Shown: positions 6,409-14,879 of the stretch, in pieces
How the letters are laid out: the number at the start of each line of letters is the position of its first letter
Position numbering within the stretch: position 1 is the first letter of the stretch
NCBI GenBank assembly: GCA_014728295.1
Contig: WJLW01000060.1
Location: forward strand, 1-37,894
DNA length: 37,894 nucleotides
From: Chitinivibrionales bacterium
Lineage (GTDB): Bacteria; Fibrobacterota; Chitinivibrionia; Chitinivibrionales; WJKA01
Direction of reading: 5' to 3'
The notes under the pieces: model-generated
Databases searched by the model: none
What the model saw: only the letters and a program-made list of their open reading frames with translations
What the model was told of the DNA's origin: nothing
Position numbers and translations under genes: made by a program

Positions 6409-7092
6409 TTATTTCCGATTGAGTAGAACGAACCGCTGAGTCAGCCTTCCCTGTCGTTCCCATACATCATGATAATACGATTTATGCAGCGGCACGGCAG
6501 CTTCGCATTCTTTTTTATCGGTGAGCAGCCGAAAATCGTTTCTCTGCGAAGCTCTCTGCGCCACGTCGCTGAAATAGTGCTCATTATCCGAGGTAAAACC
6601 GATTACTCCCTGGTCAACAAGGCCGATATGCAGCGCATCCAGAAATCGTTCCGAAAAAATGGCATGCTTCTCATCGGCGCCCGTTAGAACCGGGACGGGG
6701 AAATGAAGATAGGCTGCCTGCACTGAATCCGGTTGCATGAGAGGGTAGAGCAGCCGGAAATCGGTTTTGAGATACTTGACGTTATGCAAATTTTTGCGAT
6801 GAGCATTGACCAGGGAACGCCAGATTGGTTTGGTAGAAATTTCGATACCGAGTATGTTGAAATCGGGGTGATCTGCCGCCAAGGCGTGAGACAGCTCTCC
6901 CGTCGCACTGCCGATGTCGAGTATCAGTAGTGCGTTGGTGCCGAAGATGCTCTGGGAGGTAACTGGCGGAAAGTTACCGGTATGAAAATGGAGTTCACGC
7001 GTGCTCCAGACAAGCATGTATCTGTCGAGCAACGCCTGGTCCGGTTTCTTCATTCTGATGCGTGCCGGGTGCCTGCCGCGTCCTTGTGTCAT
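6409..7092 (-). CDS. TrmB-like tRNA (guanine-N7) methyltransferase homologue with altered active-site loop
   Basis: 227 residues, class I SAM-dependent methyltransferase. The SAM site is seen as LILDIGSATGELSHAL (57-70), followed by HPDFNILGIEIS and NVKYLKTDFRLL, the order and spacing of TrmB. TFTSD-type GFTSDNEHYF (165-174) fits the TrmB TDxxxY motif. The hallmark FPDPWPKxRHxKRR is replaced by FPVPVLTGADEKHAIFS (131-147): the catalytic Asp and the tRNA-binding basic residues are lost. It may thus methylate something else or be inactive. It is the last gene of the folD-purH group, 77 nt downstream, probably co-transcribed. ATG 7092 is used; Met14 (7053) is an alternative. The family call is good, but I leave out the gene symbol because the key loop is missing. 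Confidence 0.7.
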   Translation of the reverse strand: MTQGRGRHPARIRMKKPDQALLDRYMLVWSTRELHFHTGNFPPVTSQSIFGTNALLILDIGSATGELSHALAADHPDFNILGIEISTKPIWRSLVNAHRKNLHNVKYLKTDFRLLYPLMQPDSVQAAYLHFPVPVLTGADEKHAIFSERFLDALHIGLVDQGVIGFTSDNEHYFSDVAQRASQRNDFRLLTDKKECEAAVPLHKSYYHDVWERQGRLTQRFVLLNRK

Positions 7093-7169
7093 ATTCTGCC
7101 TTGTCCAGCGATGTCACCCTTATCTCCTTCCGGTCGGGGAGAAGGGGTACAGCGTATCCAAGCAAATAC

Positions 7170-8423
7170 TCAATGCTTAAACGACCTCTCCCCGGTAAAC
7201 ACCATGGCAACATTGGCTTCATTGCAGGCTTCAATAACCTCAAAATCACGGATCGAGCCGCCCGGTTGAACTATTGCGCTCACCCCTTCCTTGATGCCCA
7301 CATCGGCCCCGTCGCGAAAGGGAAAGAATGCATCCGAAATCATGCAGCTTCCGATCAGGCCACCTTTGACATCGGCAACCTCTTCATTGATGGTTGCTTT
7401 TTTTGATTCGTCATCCAGCAAGTTGAAGGCGGTTTGATACTTTTCCCAGCAGAGACGGTCGGCGAGTTTTCGGTAAGCCTTGTCGCGGGCGATTTCGGCT
7501 ACGCCTACCCTGTCCTGCTCGCCTGTGCCGATGCCGACCGTGACGCCATCTTTGACATATATGACTGAGTTACTGGTAATGCCCGACTCTATCAGCCAGC
7601 CGAAAACCAAATCGTCATACTCGCGCTCGGTTGGCCGGCGGGAAATGGTGTATTCTTTTCCTTTGAAGGTTGATTGTGCCGGTATAAACTTGTCTTGCGT
7701 GGTGGCTTGCGGTGCGTAAGACCATTGTGCAATGATGCCCCCGTCCATGAGTGACTTGTAGTCGATAACGCGTTGGCCGATAAATTCCTGCAATCGGGTT
7801 ATATTGCCGATGCGCATCACCCGCAGGTTTTTCCTTTTCGCAAACAACTCCATGACACCGTGTTCAAACTCAGGCGCAGCAACAACTTCGCAGTAAGATT
7901 GACAAATGAGTTCCGCTGTAGTTGTATCGCATGGCCGGTTCATGGCAATCGCCCCGCCGAAGGCCGCTACCCGGTCGGCCAGCAGTGCTTTTTCGTAGGC
8001 CATCGGTAAGGTATCGGCCCTGGCCACGCCGCAGGGGTTGTTATGCTTGACAATGACTACACAGGGCGTGTCGCTGAAGTAGCGCAGGATATTCAGTGAA
8101 TTGTCGACGTCGGTAATGTTGGTTTTGCCGGGGTGCTTGCCCGATTGCAGCAGCTCGATATCCGATGCCAGATAGCTGCCGGGCTGAATGCAGGCTACCT
8201 CACCCAGCGTCAGGTTGCCGTTGACCAGCCGGTACAACGCGGCTTCCTGTCCCGGATTTTCACCGTAGCGCAGGCCCTTGTTGACATCGTCAATAACCCA
8301 GCTTGCCTTTTCATATACCAGCGTCTGTTTACCGGAATCGTTACTGAACGAAATCTCCATAGTTGACGGGAAATGATCGTCCATGATCGTTTTATAAGCC
8401 GATTTTAAATCCGGTGTTGCCAT
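7170..8423 (-). CDS. purH: Standalone AICAR transformylase (PurH C-terminal domain only)
   Basis: 417 residues. It catalyses the ninth step of purine synthesis, formyl transfer from 10-formyl-THF to AICAR. The whole length corresponds to the AICARFT part of PurH: LRYGENPGQEAALY (51-64), the catalytic Lys-His pair in VIVKHNNPCGVA (K126, H127), FGGAIAMNR, and FFPFRDGADVGIKEG...IVQPGGSIRD near the end, finishing TGERSFKH. The N-terminal MGS-like IMP cyclohydrolase domain of normal PurH (about 520 residues) is absent, and the start is well defined (AAAGGA before ATG 8423), so this is a natural single-domain form, not a truncation. IMP cyclohydrolase must be encoded elsewhere. It follows folD by 107 nt on the same strand; FolD makes the formyl donor's precursor. 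Confidence 0.92.
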   Translation of the reverse strand: MATPDLKSAYKTIMDDHFPSTMEISFSNDSGKQTLVYEKASWVIDDVNKGLRYGENPGQEAALYRLVNGNLTLGEVACIQPGSYLASDIELLQSGKHPGKTNITDVDNSLNILRYFSDTPCVVIVKHNNPCGVARADTLPMAYEKALLADRVAAFGGAIAMNRPCDTTTAELICQSYCEVVAAPEFEHGVMELFAKRKNLRVMRIGNITRLQEFIGQRVIDYKSLMDGGIIAQWSYAPQATTQDKFIPAQSTFKGKEYTISRRPTEREYDDLVFGWLIESGITSNSVIYVKDGVTVGIGTGEQDRVGVAEIARDKAYRKLADRLCWEKYQTAFNLLDDESKKATINEEVADVKGGLIGSCMISDAFFPFRDGADVGIKEGVSAIVQPGGSIRDFEVIEACNEANVAMVFTGERSFKH

Positions 8424-8530
8424 CGTTTTCCTTTCGATCCGGTTTGTATATTGTTAAGCACTTTTATCCTGCTGTTAGCCGCAAGTGTAGCTATAACCAC
8501 ACCGCAGCCACGCACATACACCTACTGCCG

Positions 8531-9415
8531 TCAGCTTTGAAGTGTGGCTTTCGCCGACTCGATTGTGTTATACAGCAGCATCGTAATCGTCATTGGGCCG
8601 ACGCCGCCCGGAACCGGGGTGATCAAGCCGGCCTTCCTGCTGCATCCCTCGAAATCAACATCACCCACCAGACGATAGCCGCGTTTCCGTGTGGGATCAT
8701 CGATACGGTTGATACCCACGTCAATAATGGTCGCGCCTTGTTTGATCATGTCGGCGGTGATCGTGTCGGGTCTGCCTGCCGCGGCTATGACGATGTCGGC
8801 CTGGCGAGTGTGGTAGGCAATATCCTTTGTGCGTGTGTGACAAATGGTTACCGTGGCATTAGCGTGCTCTTTTTTCTGGTAAAGCATATTGGCAATCGGC
8901 TTGCCAACGATATTGCTGCGGCCAACGACGACAACATGCGCGCCGCTCATCTCAACGCCGCTGCGAATCAGCAGTTGCCAGATGCCGTGGGGGGTGCATG
9001 ACAGAAAGCATGTATCGCCAATCACCATGCGCCCGATTGTCACTGGGTGGAATCCGTCAACATCCTTGTCGGGAGAGATTGCATTAATGACGATTTTTTC
9101 ATCGATATGGCCGGGAAGCGGCAATTGGACGAGGATACCGTGAATATTCGGATCGATATTCATTTTGTCAACTAACTCAAGCAGTTCTTCCTGCGTGGTT
9201 TCAGGAGGCAGGCGGTTGTCGTCGCTGTACATGCCTAACTGTTCACATGCTTTTTCTTTTGAGCTGACATAGGATTGTGATGCCGGGTCGTCACCAACCA
9301 GCACGACACCGAGACCCGGAGTTACGCCTTGCGCTTTGAGCCGTTCGACTTCCCGCTTAAGCTCCTCTCTGATTTCCCGGGCAATCTGCTTTCCATCAAT
9401 AATTTCTGCCGGCAT
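8531..9415 (-). CDS. folD: Bifunctional methylene-THF dehydrogenase / methenyl-THF cyclohydrolase
   Basis: 294 residues, the usual length. FolD oxidises 5,10-methylene-THF with NADP and hydrolyses the product to 10-formyl-THF in the cytosol. Visible signatures: active-site Tyr49 and Lys53 in SYVSSKEKACE, GILVQLPLPGHI, DKDVDGFHPVTIG, the nucleotide-binding VVVVGRSNIVGKPIANML, and the C-terminal PVPGGVGPMT (267-276). The ribosome site GGAGAAG lies before ATG 9415. It heads a probable folD-purH-trmB-like transcript. The next gene upstream is 158 nt away, so a separate promoter is possible. The product feeds the AICAR transformylase downstream. Confidence 0.97.
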   Translation of the reverse strand: MPAEIIDGKQIAREIREELKREVERLKAQGVTPGLGVVLVGDDPASQSYVSSKEKACEQLGMYSDDNRLPPETTQEELLELVDKMNIDPNIHGILVQLPLPGHIDEKIVINAISPDKDVDGFHPVTIGRMVIGDTCFLSCTPHGIWQLLIRSGVEMSGAHVVVVGRSNIVGKPIANMLYQKKEHANATVTICHTRTKDIAYHTRQADIVIAAAGRPDTITADMIKQGATIIDVGINRIDDPTRKRGYRLVGDVDFEGCSRKAGLITPVPGGVGPMTITMLLYNTIESAKATLQS

Positions 9416-9573
9416 TATCTGCTTCTCCCTGGATAAATATGGTTTGCGGATTGGTACTTTTGACGCTGACTACACTCCGTGTGATTCGCCTTAATTTGAA
9501 CCTGAGCACGGTTTAAAATACATAACGTGAGGTGCTTATTAAAGATACGGAAAGGTAGTATTAATCGCTTTCC

Positions 9574-9984
9574 CTACTCCACTTCAATCCACTCCTGAAA
9601 CACGGTGCTCCTCTGAGGTCCGGCTTCCATCATCAGGGTAAAGAGAAATGAACCTTTGGGAACGTTTGCTAGTTTACCCTCCACACCATACATGGTGTTT
9701 TCGCTGCGATCACAATCAGCAGCGCTTGCGGTCAGGGTCAGGATAAGGCGGTTGTCTTTCCGCTCGAATTCATAGTCGTGATCTTCGCATGCTATCTCGA
9801 CAAATACGATGCTGAAAGCAACCCGGTGACTGTCGACGGCTACCATCGGATTTGCTGGATCCGGATCGTTCAAAATGTCGTAGTCAAACTCGATTGAGGC
9901 TTCCTGCCGGGATACGGTCGTGTCGGATTCTGCAAATGAAACGAAGAGGATTCCCGAAGCAATAAGTGCGCACAATGTTTTCAT
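9574..9984 (-). CDS. Small secreted protein of unknown function
   Basis: The best start is ATG 9984, because AGGAGG (complement of 9994-9999) lies 9 nt upstream; the frame is open a further 13 codons to 10023. The 136-residue product begins with a signal peptide (MKTLCALIASGILFVSFA-ES). The mature part (about 115 residues) is acidic, with alternating hydrophobic strands (VAFSIVFVEIAC, RLILTLTASAADC, KGSFLFTLMMEAG). Two Cys (CEDHDYEF and DCDRSEN) could form one disulfide. This looks like a periplasmic or surface beta-sandwich. I recognise no family. It lies 54 nt after ilvH on the same strand, but its function is unlikely to be linked to acetolactate synthase. Confidence 0.75.
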   Translation of the reverse strand: MKTLCALIASGILFVSFAESDTTVSRQEASIEFDYDILNDPDPANPMVAVDSHRVAFSIVFVEIACEDHDYEFERKDNRLILTLTASAADCDRSENTMYGVEGKLANVPKGSFLFTLMMEAGPQRSTVFQEWIEVE

Positions 9985-10038
9985 TATCCTTCGCCTCCTA
10001 AAGCAATTGAGTTGATTTAGCATTGTCCAGTATCAATT

Positions 10039-10542
10039 TCACGTCTCCTCCGATCCCCTGATCATAAACAGCTTTCCCGATCGCACCGTTTCCAGAATGC
10101 CGTAACTGTCCAGCATATTGTGCAGCGCGTTAAGCTTGTCGGAACTGCCGGTAGCCTCGAAAGTGATTGTTTTTTCGGTCAAGTCGACCGATTCGCATTG
10201 AAAGTGCTGCCCAATTTGCAGAATCTCGGTACGCTTCTGTGCCGGGCATTTGACTTTGATGAGTGCCAGCTCACGCTCGATCATCGAATCGCCGGTATGG
10301 TCGCAGGCGTGGATTACGTCAACGAGCTTGTTGAGTTGCTTGATGATCTGATCCAGCGTCTTGCGGTCTCCAGACGCCACGAGACTCATGTGCGAAAACC
10401 GCGGATCGTTGCCGGCCGAAACGACAACGCTTTCCATGTTGTATCCCCGGCGTGAAAACACCAGGGCAATTCTAATCAACACGCCGGGCTTGTTGTTTAC
10501 CAGCAAGCTTATCGTATGCTGTTCATTGTTACTTGTCACCAT
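10039..10542 (-). CDS. ilvH: Acetolactate synthase small (regulatory) subunit
   Basis: 167 residues, the normal size. It binds valine through an N-terminal ACT domain and activates the catalytic subunit, in the first common step of valine, leucine and isoleucine synthesis. The ACT domain is clear: HTISLLVNNKPGVLIRIALVFSRRGYNMESV starts at residue 8, then DPRFSHMSLVASGD and IKQLNKLVDVI. The second half (ELALIKVKCPAQKRTEILQIG, FEATGSSDKLNALHNML) is the conserved C-terminal domain. Its ATG shares a base with the ilvB stop (TGATG), so the two are translationally coupled, as usual for this pair. Confidence 0.97.
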   Translation of the reverse strand: MVTSNNEQHTISLLVNNKPGVLIRIALVFSRRGYNMESVVVSAGNDPRFSHMSLVASGDRKTLDQIIKQLNKLVDVIHACDHTGDSMIERELALIKVKCPAQKRTEILQIGQHFQCESVDLTEKTITFEATGSSDKLNALHNMLDSYGILETVRSGKLFMIRGSEET

Positions 10543-12257
10543 CAGGTACTTCCTTTTGGTTTTGCCAGTTTCTGTTTCGGGGCTTCGAGCAGCATTTTGT
10601 CGTATGAGGCCCCGGCCGGTATCATCGGAAAGACATTGTCTTCTTTTATGACTTCGGCATGAATAACCGTTGGCCCGTCGCGGTAAGCAAGCGCTTCGGA
10701 AAGCACCTGCTGGACATCCTTGACTTTTGTCAGATGAAAACCTTTAACGCCGTATGCCTCGGCCACCTTGACAAAATCGGGGTTGCCTACCAGATCGACG
10801 CCCACAATGCGTTTGTCGTAAAACATGTCCTGCCATTGACGAACCATACCGAGGTAGCGGTTGTCAAGTATCAGCACAGTCAGCGGCAGTTTGTTGATCG
10901 CGGCGGTTGCCAGTTCAGGCATGGTCATTTGATAGCCGCCATCGCCAACTACGGCAACGACCTTTTTGCGGGGACAGGCTATTTGCGCACCGATTGCTGC
11001 CGGAAAGCCAAATCCCATCGTACCGGCCCCGCCGGAAGACAGCCAGTTGTGCGGTGCGGTTGTTTTGCAAAACTGGGCGGCCCACATCTGGTGCTGACCG
11101 ACGTCGGTGACGATAATGGTGTTGTTATCACTCTTCTCATCAAGCACTTTGAGAATATACTGGGCTTCCAGACCGTGTGCGGTGCTTGCTACGAGCGGGA
11201 ATGTCCGTTTCCATTCGGCTACCTGCTCAAGCCATGCTTTGGTAGGCGCCGGCTTGATTGCTGCAATGAGCTCGGTCAGGGCGATCTTTGCATCGCTGTT
11301 GATAAATATATCGACCTCGATCATTTTATTGTGCTCGGCAGGGTCAATATCGATATGAATGCGTGACGCGTGGTGGCAGAACACAGTCGCGTCGCCAACG
11401 ATCCGATCATCCCAGCGCGATCCAATCGAGATAATGCAGTCGGTATCTTTCACCGCCATGTTGGCATAGGCAGTTCCATGCATACCAAGCATTCCCAGGC
11501 TGAGCTTGTGGGTCTCGGGAATGGCGCCTTTGCCAAGCAAGGTTGATATCACAGGTGCATGCAGCGTTTCGGCCAATTTTTTGAGTTCTTTCTCCGCTTT
11601 GCCGATAATAATCCCGTGTCCTGCAAGAATTACCGGTTTTGCAGCCGAACTCAACAGTCTTGCGGCGGCGTTGATTGCCTTTTTGTCTGCGGTCTTAGGA
11701 TTGAGATACCCCGGCAGCTCCAGTTCCTGTTCGAAATCGGGCTGAATACGGGCTGAGGAAACATCTTTGGGCACATCTATCAGCACCGGACCCGGGCGCC
11801 CCGATTCGGCGATATGAAAAGCTTCCTGAACGATGCGCGGGGTATCATGCGGATTTTTTATGAGATACGAGTGCTTGACAACCGGGTAAGATATGCCGGA
11901 AACATCGGCTTCCTGAAATGAATCGAGTCCCAGGTTGGCGGTAATGGTCTGGCCGCAGATAATAATCATCGGCACCGAGTCCATATGCGCGGTCATGATG
12001 CCGGTGATGGTATTGGTAGCACCCGGACCCGAGGTAACAAGCACGACCCCGGCATTGCCGGTTGCGCGTGCGTACCCGTCTGCCATGTGCGTTGCGCCTT
12101 GTTCGTGGCGGCTGAGAATGAGCTTGACCGGCGATTCGATCAACGCATCGAATATCGGTATGTTCGCCCCGCCGGGATAGCCGAATATATGCGTGACACC
12201 GTGCTTCTCGCATGCAAGAATCAAAGCTTCGGCGCCGGTCATTTTTTTTGTGTTCAT
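10542..12257 (-). CDS. ilvB: Acetolactate synthase large (catalytic) subunit
   Basis: 571 residues. Thiamine-diphosphate enzyme condensing two pyruvates, or pyruvate and 2-oxobutyrate, for branched-chain amino acid synthesis. Seen: FGYPGGANIPIFDAL, the catalytic Glu52 in LSRHEQGATHMADGYARA, LVTSGPGATNTITGI, the central FAD/regulatory domain (ILAGHGIII, GMLGMHGTAYAN), and the ThDP motif from about residue 436 (VGDGGYQMTMPELATA...LDNRYLGMVRQWQ), followed by PTVIHAEV. Start ATG 12257 with an AAGGA site. Coupled to ilvH at its end. A 159-nt gap with a degenerate repeat separates it from aroC upstream. Confidence 0.98.
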   Translation of the reverse strand: MNTKKMTGAEALILACEKHGVTHIFGYPGGANIPIFDALIESPVKLILSRHEQGATHMADGYARATGNAGVVLVTSGPGATNTITGIMTAHMDSVPMIIICGQTITANLGLDSFQEADVSGISYPVVKHSYLIKNPHDTPRIVQEAFHIAESGRPGPVLIDVPKDVSSARIQPDFEQELELPGYLNPKTADKKAINAAARLLSSAAKPVILAGHGIIIGKAEKELKKLAETLHAPVISTLLGKGAIPETHKLSLGMLGMHGTAYANMAVKDTDCIISIGSRWDDRIVGDATVFCHHASRIHIDIDPAEHNKMIEVDIFINSDAKIALTELIAAIKPAPTKAWLEQVAEWKRTFPLVASTAHGLEAQYILKVLDEKSDNNTIIVTDVGQHQMWAAQFCKTTAPHNWLSSGGAGTMGFGFPAAIGAQIACPRKKVVAVVGDGGYQMTMPELATAAINKLPLTVLILDNRYLGMVRQWQDMFYDKRIVGVDLVGNPDFVKVAEAYGVKGFHLTKVKDVQQVLSEALAYRDGPTVIHAEVIKEDNVFPMIPAGASYDKMLLEAPKQKLAKPKGST

Positions 12258-12321
12258 ATATCAATTTCCTTCGTAATCGATGTTGAGCTTCTTTTGTTTA
12301 CCTAAATCCTGTGCCTCAAAC

Positions 12322-12400
12322 AGAGTCGTCCCTTCCTGACGATTCCGTGACAAAATCGTGACAACCTCTTCTGAAGCGAAGCCGAAGTCTCGACAAAGTC
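12322..12400 (-). repeat. Degenerate intergenic repeat, copy 1
   Basis: Read on the - strand from 12400, this matches the copy at 14165-14090 at 26 of the first 34 positions by eye (for example GACTTTGTCGAGACTTCGGC against GATTTTGTGGGCACTTTGGC), then continues with a short gap through CGATTTT and GGAAGG. It sits in the aroC-ilvB gap. It gives a spurious frame of the kind such repeats often create. Confidence 0.5.
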
Positions 12401-12416
12401 GGGGTGATTTCCAACA

Positions 12417-13502
12417 TCACTCGCGCCTGATCGCATTCTGGCAGAGGACGCTGTCGGCCAGAACCAGTGCTGCCATCGCCTCGACGATGGGCACAGCCCG
12501 GGGAACAACACATGGATCGTGTCGGCCCCCGGCCTCCAGTATCGCTGAGTTTCCTTCGAAATCGGCGGTTTGCTGAGATTGACTTATCGTGGCAGGCGGT
12601 TTGAAGGCGACCTTGAAGTAGACCGGTTCGCCATTGGAAATTCCGCCTTGAATGCCTCCGCTGAAATTGGTTTTCGTACCCAGACCGCGCGATTTTTTGA
12701 TGAAGGGATCATTATGCCGGGAACCGCGCATGCGTGTACCGGCAAATCCTGAACCGATTTCGAATCCTTTGGTTGCGGGAAGGGACAGCATTGCCTGCCC
12801 CAGCTTTGCCTCCAGCTTGCTGAACACCGGTTCTCCCAGGCCGGCGGGAACATTGCGGCAAACGCAGGTAACCACACCGCCAATCGAGTCATGCGCATCC
12901 TTGACTTCTGCTACAAGCTGCATCATGTGCTTCGAAGCTTTGGGATCGGGGCAACGAATCATGTTTGTGTCGACATTCGCGCGGCTCACGGTTATCAGGT
13001 CCGGTTGGACACTGTCAACATCCCCAACGGAGGATACCCAGGCGACGATTTCGGTCTGGTGAGTTACGCGCAAATATTTTTCGGCAATAGCCCCTGCAGC
13101 GACCCTGCCGATGGTTTCGCGGGCACTCGAACGTCCACCGCCGCTTGAGGCACGGATGCCGTATTTCATTTGATAGGTATAATCGGCATGCGATGGACGA
13201 GGAGTTGTGCTCATTTTCGAGTAATCACCGGGACGCTGGTCTTTGTTGGGTACGAACAGCCCGATGGGCGTCCCCAGTGTCAAGCCGTTTTCGGTTCCCG
13301 ACAAGATCGTAACGCTATCCGTTTCTGAGCGTGGGGTCGTCATGTCGCTTTGGCCGGGACGGCGTCTGTCAAGCTGCGGCTGAATATCGGCTTCAGCAAG
13401 TTCGAGGCGCGGAGGGCATCCGTCAACGATGGCACCGACCCCTTTGCAGTGTGACTCGCCGAATGTTGCTACGCGAAAGAGCGTTCCGAAGGTGTTTGAC
13501 AT
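12417..13502 (-). CDS. aroC: Chorismate synthase
   Basis: 361 residues, the usual length. It converts 5-enolpyruvylshikimate 3-phosphate to chorismate with reduced FMN. Seen: N-terminal [27 protein letters not shown] (normally GESHG; here Cys), the basic [10 protein letters not shown], then [39 protein letters not shown], and the C-terminal [23 protein letters not shown] and [18 protein letters not shown]. The start follows directly on the shikimate kinase stop (TAAATG, no spacer), so the two steps of the shikimate pathway are translationally coupled. Confidence 0.97.
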   Translation of the reverse strand: MSNTFGTLFRVATFGESHCKGVGAIVDGCPPRLELAEADIQPQLDRRRPGQSDMTTPRSETDSVTILSGTENGLTLGTPIGLFVPNKDQRPGDYSKMSTTPRPSHADYTYQMKYGIRASSGGGRSSARETIGRVAAGAIAEKYLRVTHQTEIVAWVSSVGDVDSVQPDLITVSRANVDTNMIRCPDPKASKHMMQLVAEVKDAHDSIGGVVTCVCRNVPAGLGEPVFSKLEAKLGQAMLSLPATKGFEIGSGFAGTRMRGSRHNDPFIKKSRGLGTKTNFSGGIQGGISNGEPVYFKVAFKPPATISQSQQTADFEGNSAILEAGGRHDPCVVPRAVPIVEAMAALVLADSVLCQNAIRRE

Positions 13503-14072
13503 TTACCTGCCCGATCTTGTGTTCGAGTGATGAGAGATCGCTGGTATCCGGAGTTTTTTGCAAATTGAAGCAGCACTCTCACGGGGTGATTGACTGGTAT
13601 TATCGATGACAACGTCGGCAACTCTCTCGTAAACGGGATTGCGCTCTGAGCAAAGATCTTCGACATGCTTTAGTGTTGGATTATCCTGCATAAATTGCGG
13701 AAATCCTTTGCTGCGCATGCGCTCCATGATTACCTCGGGTGCGGGTTTGAGATAGATGATTTTGCCGAATTGCTTGAGCAGCTTATGATTTTTCTCATCC
13801 AGCGGAGTTCCGCCGCCGGTCGAGAGGATCAGATTGTGTTGTCCCAGCAGATGATTGAGCGCTATATGTTCGTAGCTGGTAAAGCAGTCGCGTCCCAGCA
13901 TGGAATAAATTTCCCGGCAACGCATTGGTTGTCCCTTCAGCTTGAGATGTATCTGCTCCACCTGCTCGTCAAGGTCTACATACTGTGCTCCTATAAGTGC
14001 TGCCAGTTCCAATCCGGTCGCGCTTTTTCCACTCGAAGTGAAACCGATTAGGGTTATGTTCATAGTGCTCAT
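13503..14072 (-). CDS. aroK: Shikimate kinase (divergent)
   Basis: 189 residues; phosphorylates shikimate at O3 with ATP in the aromatic pathway. The P-loop is GFTSSGKS (10-17). The substrate Asp lies in QYVDLDEQVE, and the glycine-rich shikimate site is ILSTGGGTPLDE. The stretch between carries GRDCFTSYE where normal enzymes have the substrate-binding Arg in GExxFRxxE; that Arg is missing. The lid (ERMRSKGFPQFMQDNPTLKHV...ERNPVYERVADVVID) is longer than usual. Position immediately before aroC supports the assignment. Met4 (14063) is an alternative start. A related P-loop kinase is possible but less likely given the context. Confidence 0.85.
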   Translation of the reverse strand: MSTMNITLIGFTSSGKSATGLELAALIGAQYVDLDEQVEQIHLKLKGQPMRCREIYSMLGRDCFTSYEHIALNHLLGQHNLILSTGGGTPLDEKNHKLLKQFGKIIYLKPAPEVIMERMRSKGFPQFMQDNPTLKHVEDLCSERNPVYERVADVVIDNTSQSPRESAASICKKLRIPAISHHSNTRSGR

Positions 14073-14089
14073 TTTCCACTTCTGATCTC

Positions 14090-14165
14090 AGTGATCCTTC
14101 CCGTGCGGTTTCCCGGCCAAATCGGAATGGGTCTGCTGAGGGGAAGCCAAAGTGCCCACAAAATC
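14090..14165 (-). repeat. Degenerate intergenic repeat, copy 2
   Basis: Located in the 128-nt leuD-aroK gap. On the - strand it runs from 14165 and aligns with the copy at 12400-12322 in the same orientation, about three quarters identical over the first 34 bases. Both copies lie between co-directional genes of the biosynthetic cluster. Confidence 0.5.
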
Positions 14166-14200
14166 CGGAAAGCCACAGACTTCCGACTTCGGCTTTTGGT

Positions 14201-14812
14201 TTATGCAAATCCGTCCATATACGGAATTGCGGCGGCTCTGGCCTCGATTTTGTCGACATTGGCAAGGAGCACGGATGTCGTGTCCCACATACCTTGCGTC
14301 AATGCCATGCGCAGGTCGTCGGGGATTGTTGCGGCAAACTCATTGCTGCCGACCGTGACGCGCAACTCATCCAGATGCAAGCCGACTTCCGTTTGCGGTT
14401 CATCGATAATCGACTGCATGATGCGTTTGTTTACTTCCCGGCTGACACAGATTGTTGGAATTCCCATCGTTGTACAATTTCCCCGGAAAATATCTGCAAA
14501 TGAGATACCGATAATCGCTTTGACGCCATAGCGCATCAATGCCTGTGGAGCATGCTCACGTGATGAGCCGCACCCGAAATTATTACCAACAACCAGAATG
14601 GATGCTTCCCGGTAGCGCGGATTGTTCAGAGGGTGATCTTTTTCATTGCCGTTTTCATCGAAGCGTTCGTCATAGAAGGCAAACTGGCCTAAGCCGTCGA
14701 AGCTTACGCAACGCATAAAGCGCGCCGGAATGATCCGGTCGGTATCGATGTCATCGCCCGGCAGTGGAATCGCTGTGCCGGTGACGCTTGCAATGTGCGG
14801 TGTTGCTGTCAT
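14201..14812 (-). CDS. leuD: 3-isopropylmalate dehydratase small subunit
   Basis: 203 residues, the aconitase-swivel subunit. With LeuC it isomerises 2- to 3-isopropylmalate in leucine synthesis. Seen: TGTAIPLPGDDIDTDRIIPARF near the N-terminus, NNFGCGSSREHAPQAL in the middle, AIIGISFADIFRGNCTTMGI, and the family's usual C-terminal end. The length and the swivel motif fit the longer LeuD type. It lies 67 nt downstream of leuC with an AGAAG ribosome site. Confidence 0.97.
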   Translation of the reverse strand: MTATPHIASVTGTAIPLPGDDIDTDRIIPARFMRCVSFDGLGQFAFYDERFDENGNEKDHPLNNPRYREASILVVGNNFGCGSSREHAPQALMRYGVKAIIGISFADIFRGNCTTMGIPTICVSREVNKRIMQSIIDEPQTEVGLHLDELRVTVGSNEFAATIPDDLRMALTQGMWDTTSVLLANVDKIEARAAAIPYMDGFA

Positions 14813-14879
14813 AGTTACTTCTTTTCTGCTGTGATATTGCCGTTTGCTTATCGATGGTAATGAAAGATTGTCTTTGGCG

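Noticed and set aside
7093..7169. CCCCTTCTCC / GGAGATAAGGG pairing between the AICAR transformylase and the TrmB-like gene
   Set aside because: The pairing is broken and has no T-run; the two genes are more simply co-transcribed.
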